Below, piece by piece: positions 4,549 to 8,256 of a stretch of DNA of 8,256 nucleotides. The first letter of the stretch is position 1, and the number at the start of each line of letters is the position of its first letter. Both the position numbers and the translations under genes were made by a program. A model generated the notes under the pieces. That model had not been told where the DNA came from. It ran no database searches and saw nothing but the letters and a program-made list of their open reading frames with translations. Source of the DNA: Methylotenera sp. UBA6020 (GTDB taxonomy: Bacteria; Pseudomonadota; Gammaproteobacteria; Burkholderiales; Methylophilaceae); assembly GCA_002429455.1 (NCBI GenBank), contig DIZU01000138.1, positions 9,181-17,436 on the forward strand, in the 5' to 3' direction.

Positions 4549-7500
4549 TTTGAATAAGCCTACGGCACGCATTGTCTTGCTTACGCATGCGCCGAGTGAT
4601 CTTGCCATGTTGCATAGTGCGCTCAAGCTTTTGCCTGCTGATTTTCCAGAGTGTGCAGGTGTGAACTTGCAAAATGTTGAGAGTGAAATTCCTCAAGGTA
4701 CTCAAACTCATAAAAATACTGAAACTCACATAGCACAAAACCATTCAAACAGCTTCGCTTCAGCCGAAATCATCATATTGCGCGTTTTGGGTCGTTTAAG
4801 TTCTGTGCAGGGTTTTCCTGACTTAGTTAGTCAAGCTAAGCAGCGCGGCTGTTACCTGATTGCTATCAGTGGCACAGGTGAGCCTGACCCTGAACTGGCT
4901 GCGGTTTCTAGTGTTGCACCAGACGTGTTGCAATCGGCCATGATGTATTTTCAGGCGGGTGGCAGCGTTAATATTGCACAGTTAATGCGCTATCTATCTG
5001 ACCATTTATTATTCACGGGATTTGGTTACGATGCCCCGCGTGCGTTGCCTGAGCATGGCATTTATCATCCTGAATTAGCACAAGATGCCACTATAGAAGA
5101 TTGGCTGGCGTTTCGACATGCAGCACAAGCTAGTGTCGGCATTGTTTTTTATCGTGCACATTGGTTAAGTGGCAACACACGTTTTGTGGATGCCTTGATT
5201 GATGCGCTAGAAGCGCGTGGGTTGAATGTATTGCCGGTGTTTACTTCGTCGTTGCGTGCAGGGAGTGACGGTGCTGCCTTACCTATGGGGCTGCGCTATT
5301 TTGAAGGTGCGCAAGGCGTGCATATTGATGTATTAATCAATACTACATCCTTTGCCATGGGCGAAATTACTGCTGGTGCTACTACGCCTGCCGGTTGGTC
5401 GGTTGCTGCATTGTCGCATCTTAACGTACCGGTATTGCAGGCGATGACCAGTGGCATGACCTTGCACCAATGGACGCAATCCACACGCGGCATGACACCG
5501 CTGGATGCCGCCATGAATGTGGTGTTGCCGGAATTTGATGGGCGCATTATTGGTGTGCCTATCTCGTTTAAAGCGCATGCTGCGGGCTTGGCGCAAGAGC
5601 TTATTGAGTATGAACCAGTCCCCAATCGCGTAGCGCGAATAGCCGGTTTAGCTGCGCGTTTTGCGCAATTAAAACATAAGCCTAATTCAGCCAAGCGTGT
5701 AGCATTCATGTTCACCAACGCTAACAGCAAGGCTTCGCAAATCGGTAATGCGGTTGGACTGGATGCGCCTGCGTCGTTGATTGCAATATTGCATGCCATG
5801 CAAACTGATGGTTACAACATTGAAGGCCTTCCTGAAAGCGGCACTGCGCTGATACACCAGCTGATAGACCGCTGTGCTTATGACCAGACTTATCTGACTA
5901 CTGAGCAGCTTAGGAATGCAACTGGACGCGTGCCTGTTGCACAGTATAAGCAATGGTTTGCTGAGCTTCCCCAAGAGATGCAGCAAAAAATGGAGGCACA
6001 GTGGGGCGAGGCACCAGGTAGTGCTTATGTGCAAGATGGCCATATCGTGCTGGCTGGCATGACGTTTGGTAATACCTTCGTCGCATTACAGCCGCCACGC
6101 GGTTATGGCATGGATCCAGACGCGATTTACCATCAGCCAGATTTGCCGCCTACGCATCATTATTACGCGCTTTATCGCTGGCTTAAAAGCGACTTTCAGG
6201 CGGATGCCATTGTGCATGTAGGTAAGCACGGCACGCTAGAGTGGCTGCCAGGTAAGGGCGTGGGTTTATCTGCAGATTGCTTTCCAGACGCGCTGCTGGA
6301 TGATATGCCGTTGTTTTACCCATTCATCATCAATGATCCGGGCGAGGGCGCGCAGGCTAAACGCAGAGCGCATGCCGTGGTGGTTGATCACCTCATGCCG
6401 CCCATGACAACTGCCGATACTTACGGTGCGCTGGCGCAGCTCACGCAACTTGTGGATGAATATTATCAAGTAGAAGTGCTAGACCCCACGAAGTTACCAC
6501 TATTACAGCAACAAATTTGGGATTTGGTTAAACAAACCAATCTTGATAGCGACTTGCAGCTTAGGCTGTTACAGCACGACCACGACCATGATCACGAGCA
6601 TTCGCATGATAACTCTTCCGGGCATGACCACGATCATGAGCATCATCACGGGCACGACCATCATGATCATCACCACGACGAGCTACCCAGCGAATTGGGA
6701 GCCATGGATGGTGCTGACATCGCACACTTAATTGAAGACCTGGATGGTTATTTGTGTGAATTAGGTACTGCACAGATTCGGGATGGCCTGCATATTCTGG
6801 GTCAAGCACCTGCGGATGACAAAATGGTCGATATGCTGTTATCGCTAACACGGCTGCCTAACCAGGATATTCCTGGCTTGCAGGAAGAAGTCGCTAAATT
6901 TTTCGGCTTAAAAATTGATATGCTGCTAGAAGAGCGCGGCAGACGAATCAACGTAACTCCGCTACTAAGTCAGCTAGTTCAGCGCCCAGTAGTGACGCGC
7001 TCTGATGCGATTGAGGCGATTGATGGTTTATGCGGCAAGTTATTGACTAAGCTTCAATCCAGCAACTTTAATGCAGCCATGATAGATGACGTACTTGATA
7101 GTTTGTTCGGCGTTATGCATGAAGAGGGTCGTATCTCTGCGCAAGCACTGTTGCAGCCGGTAGCAAAGCCACAGTCTATTTCTTTAATGAGTGGATATAA
7201 ACAACCGCTCAAAAGACACGCATCTGCTGCGACATCTATCTCTGTATCTCAAGTTAAAAGCACTCAAACGGCAAACGTTCAAACTACGGGCAATCGTTTT
7301 GAAGGTTTGCACAGCGTTCTATTATTTACCTGTAATACTTTAGTGCCCAACCTTATTCGTACCACAGATGAAATTCACTATCTGCTACTTGGTTTATCCG
7401 GCGGTTATGTGCCTGCAGGCCCGAGCGGCGCGCCTACACGAGGAATGGCGCATATATTGCCTACAGGCAGAAACTTCTATTCTGTTGACCCGCGCAGCGT

Positions 7501-8256
7501 ACCTTCACAATCAGCTTGGCGGGTAGGGCAGCAGTTATCGCATGAAGTGCTGGCGCGACATTTGAAAGAAACGAGTAGCTATCCTGAGAGCGTAGCCATT
7601 AGTATTTGGGGCACCAGTGCCATGCGCACACATGGCGACGACGTGGCGCAAATATTAGCGCTGATGGGTGTTAAACCAGTATGGCGACCAGAGAATCGTC
7701 AATTAATAGGCGTAGAAGTGATTCCGCTGGTCGAGCTTAAGCGTCCGCGTATTGATGTCACTACCCGTATTAGCGGCTTCTTCCGTGATGCGTTTCCACA
7801 ACTGGTCAACTTGATTGATGACGCAGTGCAAGCAGTAATCGCGTTAGATGAGCCACTGACAGAAAATTTTGTTAAAAAACATTATTTAGCAGAATTAGCG
7901 CAGTGGATAGGCAAAGGCTTAAGTGAAGAAGCGGCACGCAGCCGTGCTGGTTTCCGCATATTTGGCGCCAAGCCAGGCAGTTATGGCGCGGGTATTCTGC
8001 CGCTGATACAAGAAAAAAACTGGCAAGTCGATCAAGACTTTGCCGAAGCGTATATCAACTGGGGCGGTTATGCTTATACGCGCCACGTGCAAGGCGCGGA
8101 TGAGCGTGAAGCGTTTAAAGTGCGCTTATCGGGCGTTCAGGTAGCACTGCATAACCAAGATAACCGCGAGCATGATATTTTTGATAGTGATGATTATTTG
8201 CAATTTCATGGTGGCATGATCGCAACTATCAGAGCATTGACTGGCCAACAGCCACG
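4541..8256 (+). CDS. cobN: Cobaltochelatase subunit CobN (3' end outside window)
   Basis: CobN is the large, corrin-binding subunit of the aerobic cobaltochelatase, which inserts Co2+ into hydrogenobyrinic acid a,c-diamide using ATP with CobS and CobT or related AAA partners. The ATG at 4541 overlaps the ferredoxin stop in another frame, with GGATGGA ten bases upstream. The frame stays open for 1238 codons to the window end; the last 100-odd residues are missing. CobN/BchH-family blocks are clear: VHVGKHGTLEWLPGK (558-572), then DPGEGAQAKRRAHAVVVDHL, and GGYVPAGPSGAPTRGMAHIL (954-973). A 35-residue His/Asp insert, 18 of them His, occupies 679-713. A Ser/Thr/Gln-rich linker lies near 875-920, and residues about 45-70 form a polar, Thr/His-rich insert. 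The B12 riboswitch and the cbtBA neighbour favour cobalt over the magnesium chelatase homologue BchH/ChlH. No cobS or cobT is present in this window. Confidence 0.95.
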   Translation, partial: MTDLNKPTARIVLLTHAPSDLAMLHSALKLLPADFPECAGVNLQNVESEIPQGTQTHKNTETHIAQNHSNSFASAEIIILRVLGRLSSVQGFPDLVSQAKQRGCYLIAISGTGEPDPELAAVSSVAPDVLQSAMMYFQAGGSVNIAQLMRYLSDHLLFTGFGYDAPRALPEHGIYHPELAQDATIEDWLAFRHAAQASVGIVFYRAHWLSGNTRFVDALIDALEARGLNVLPVFTSSLRAGSDGAALPMGLRYFEGAQGVHIDVLINTTSFAMGEITAGATTPAGWSVAALSHLNVPVLQAMTSGMTLHQWTQSTRGMTPLDAAMNVVLPEFDGRIIGVPISFKAHAAGLAQELIEYEPVPNRVARIAGLAARFAQLKHKPNSAKRVAFMFTNANSKASQIGNAVGLDAPASLIAILHAMQTDGYNIEGLPESGTALIHQLIDRCAYDQTYLTTEQLRNATGRVPVAQYKQWFAELPQEMQQKMEAQWGEAPGSAYVQDGHIVLAGMTFGNTFVALQPPRGYGMDPDAIYHQPDLPPTHHYYALYRWLKSDFQADAIVHVGKHGTLEWLPGKGVGLSADCFPDALLDDMPLFYPFIINDPGEGAQAKRRAHAVVVDHLMPPMTTADTYGALAQLTQLVDEYYQVEVLDPTKLPLLQQQIWDLVKQTNLDSDLQLRLLQHDHDHDHEHSHDNSSGHDHDHEHHHGHDHHDHHHDELPSELGAMDGADIAHLIEDLDGYLCELGTAQIRDGLHILGQAPADDKMVDMLLSLTRLPNQDIPGLQEEVAKFFGLKIDMLLEERGRRINVTPLLSQLVQRPVVTRSDAIEAIDGLCGKLLTKLQSSNFNAAMIDDVLDSLFGVMHEEGRISAQALLQPVAKPQSISLMSGYKQPLKRHASAATSISVSQVKSTQTANVQTTGNRFEGLHSVLLFTCNTLVPNLIRTTDEIHYLLLGLSGGYVPAGPSGAPTRGMAHILPTGRNFYSVDPRSVPSQSAWRVGQQLSHEVLARHLKETSSYPESVAISIWGTSAMRTHGDDVAQILALMGVKPVWRPENRQLIGVEVIPLVELKRPRIDVTTRISGFFRDAFPQLVNLIDDAVQAVIALDEPLTENFVKKHYLAELAQWIGKGLSEEAARSRAGFRIFGAKPGSYGAGILPLIQEKNWQVDQDFAEAYINWGGYAYTRHVQGADEREAFKVRLSGVQVALHNQDNREHDIFDSDDYLQFHGGMIATIRALTGQQP
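6575..6679 (+). repeat. His/Asp-coding low-complexity tract within cobN
   Basis: Thirty-five codons, almost all CAC/CAT, GAC/GAT or GAG, encode two His clusters (679-689 and 695-712) split by NSSG. Synonymous CAC and CAT, and GAC and GAT, alternate, so this is not a pure DNA microsatellite. Selection for the protein sequence is likely. The probable role is Co2+ or Ni2+ binding, and it may act as a metal reservoir for chelation; this is inferred from composition. Confidence 0.85.

Noticed and set aside
5296..6098. Several minus-strand ORFs within cobN
   Set aside because: They are antisense to a continuous conserved cobN frame; the low stop density on the opposite strand follows from cobN codon use.
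6575..6679. Possible CRISPR or tandem repeat array
   Set aside because: There are no regular repeat-spacer units; it is a protein-coding His/Asp tract.
6543..6851. Thr/Met/Ile-rich plus-strand and Asp/Arg/His-rich minus-strand ORFs over the His tract
   Set aside because: They are out-of-frame readings of the CAC/CAT/GAC/GAT tract and not genes.
4541..8256. Magnesium chelatase subunit BchH/ChlH instead of CobN
   Set aside because: The cobalamin riboswitch, the neighbouring cbtBA and the CobN-type GGYVPAGPSGAPTRG block favour the cobalt enzyme, and no photosynthesis genes are present.

Overview
The window looks like chromosomal DNA of a moderate-to-low GC proteobacterium. The ParC sequence, the CobN/CbtAB set and the codon use suggest a betaproteobacterium, possibly a methylotroph of the Methylophilaceae. 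That placement is an inference from general resemblance and was not tested by a search.

Layout. 1-1032 (+) is the 3' part of parC, the topoisomerase IV A subunit. About 1144-1770 holds a decayed insertion sequence with an IS1182-type transposase that carries an internal deletion and a frameshift. It abuts, at 1770/1771, the first 80 codons of a TonB-dependent outer-membrane receptor on the minus strand (1771-2010); the rest of the receptor is gone. Upstream of that stump, on the minus strand, lies a well-formed cobalamin riboswitch (2346-2548) with its own candidate promoter. 2692-3638 (-) is cbtB-cbtA, a predicted cobalt transporter pair. The divergent gap contains a promoter-like region and a second, more compact cobalamin riboswitch on the plus strand (3846-3976). 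Its regulatory hairpin presents a strong Shine-Dalgarno in the loop, just ahead of an unrecognised 46-codon ORF (4017-4157). A thioredoxin-like [2Fe-2S] ferredoxin gene (4189-4548) follows, overlapping the large cobaltochelatase gene cobN (4541 to beyond the window end), which is about 1238 codons long here and lacks its C-terminus.

Together, 1771-8256 is a cobalt/vitamin B12 locus: outer-membrane uptake (now broken), inner-membrane cobalt import (CbtAB), and cobalt insertion into the corrin ring (CobN, probably served by the ferredoxin). Two B12-sensing RNAs control the two flanks. His-rich metal-binding stretches occur in CbtA, in CbtB and, most strikingly, as a 35-residue insert in CobN. 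The most unusual points are the small ORF whose ribosome-binding site is the direct target of the plus-strand riboswitch, the orphaned riboswitch in front of a deleted receptor, and the two different riboswitch architectures in one locus. I found no evidence of CRISPR arrays, tRNA or rRNA genes, or a wholly new multi-gene system.
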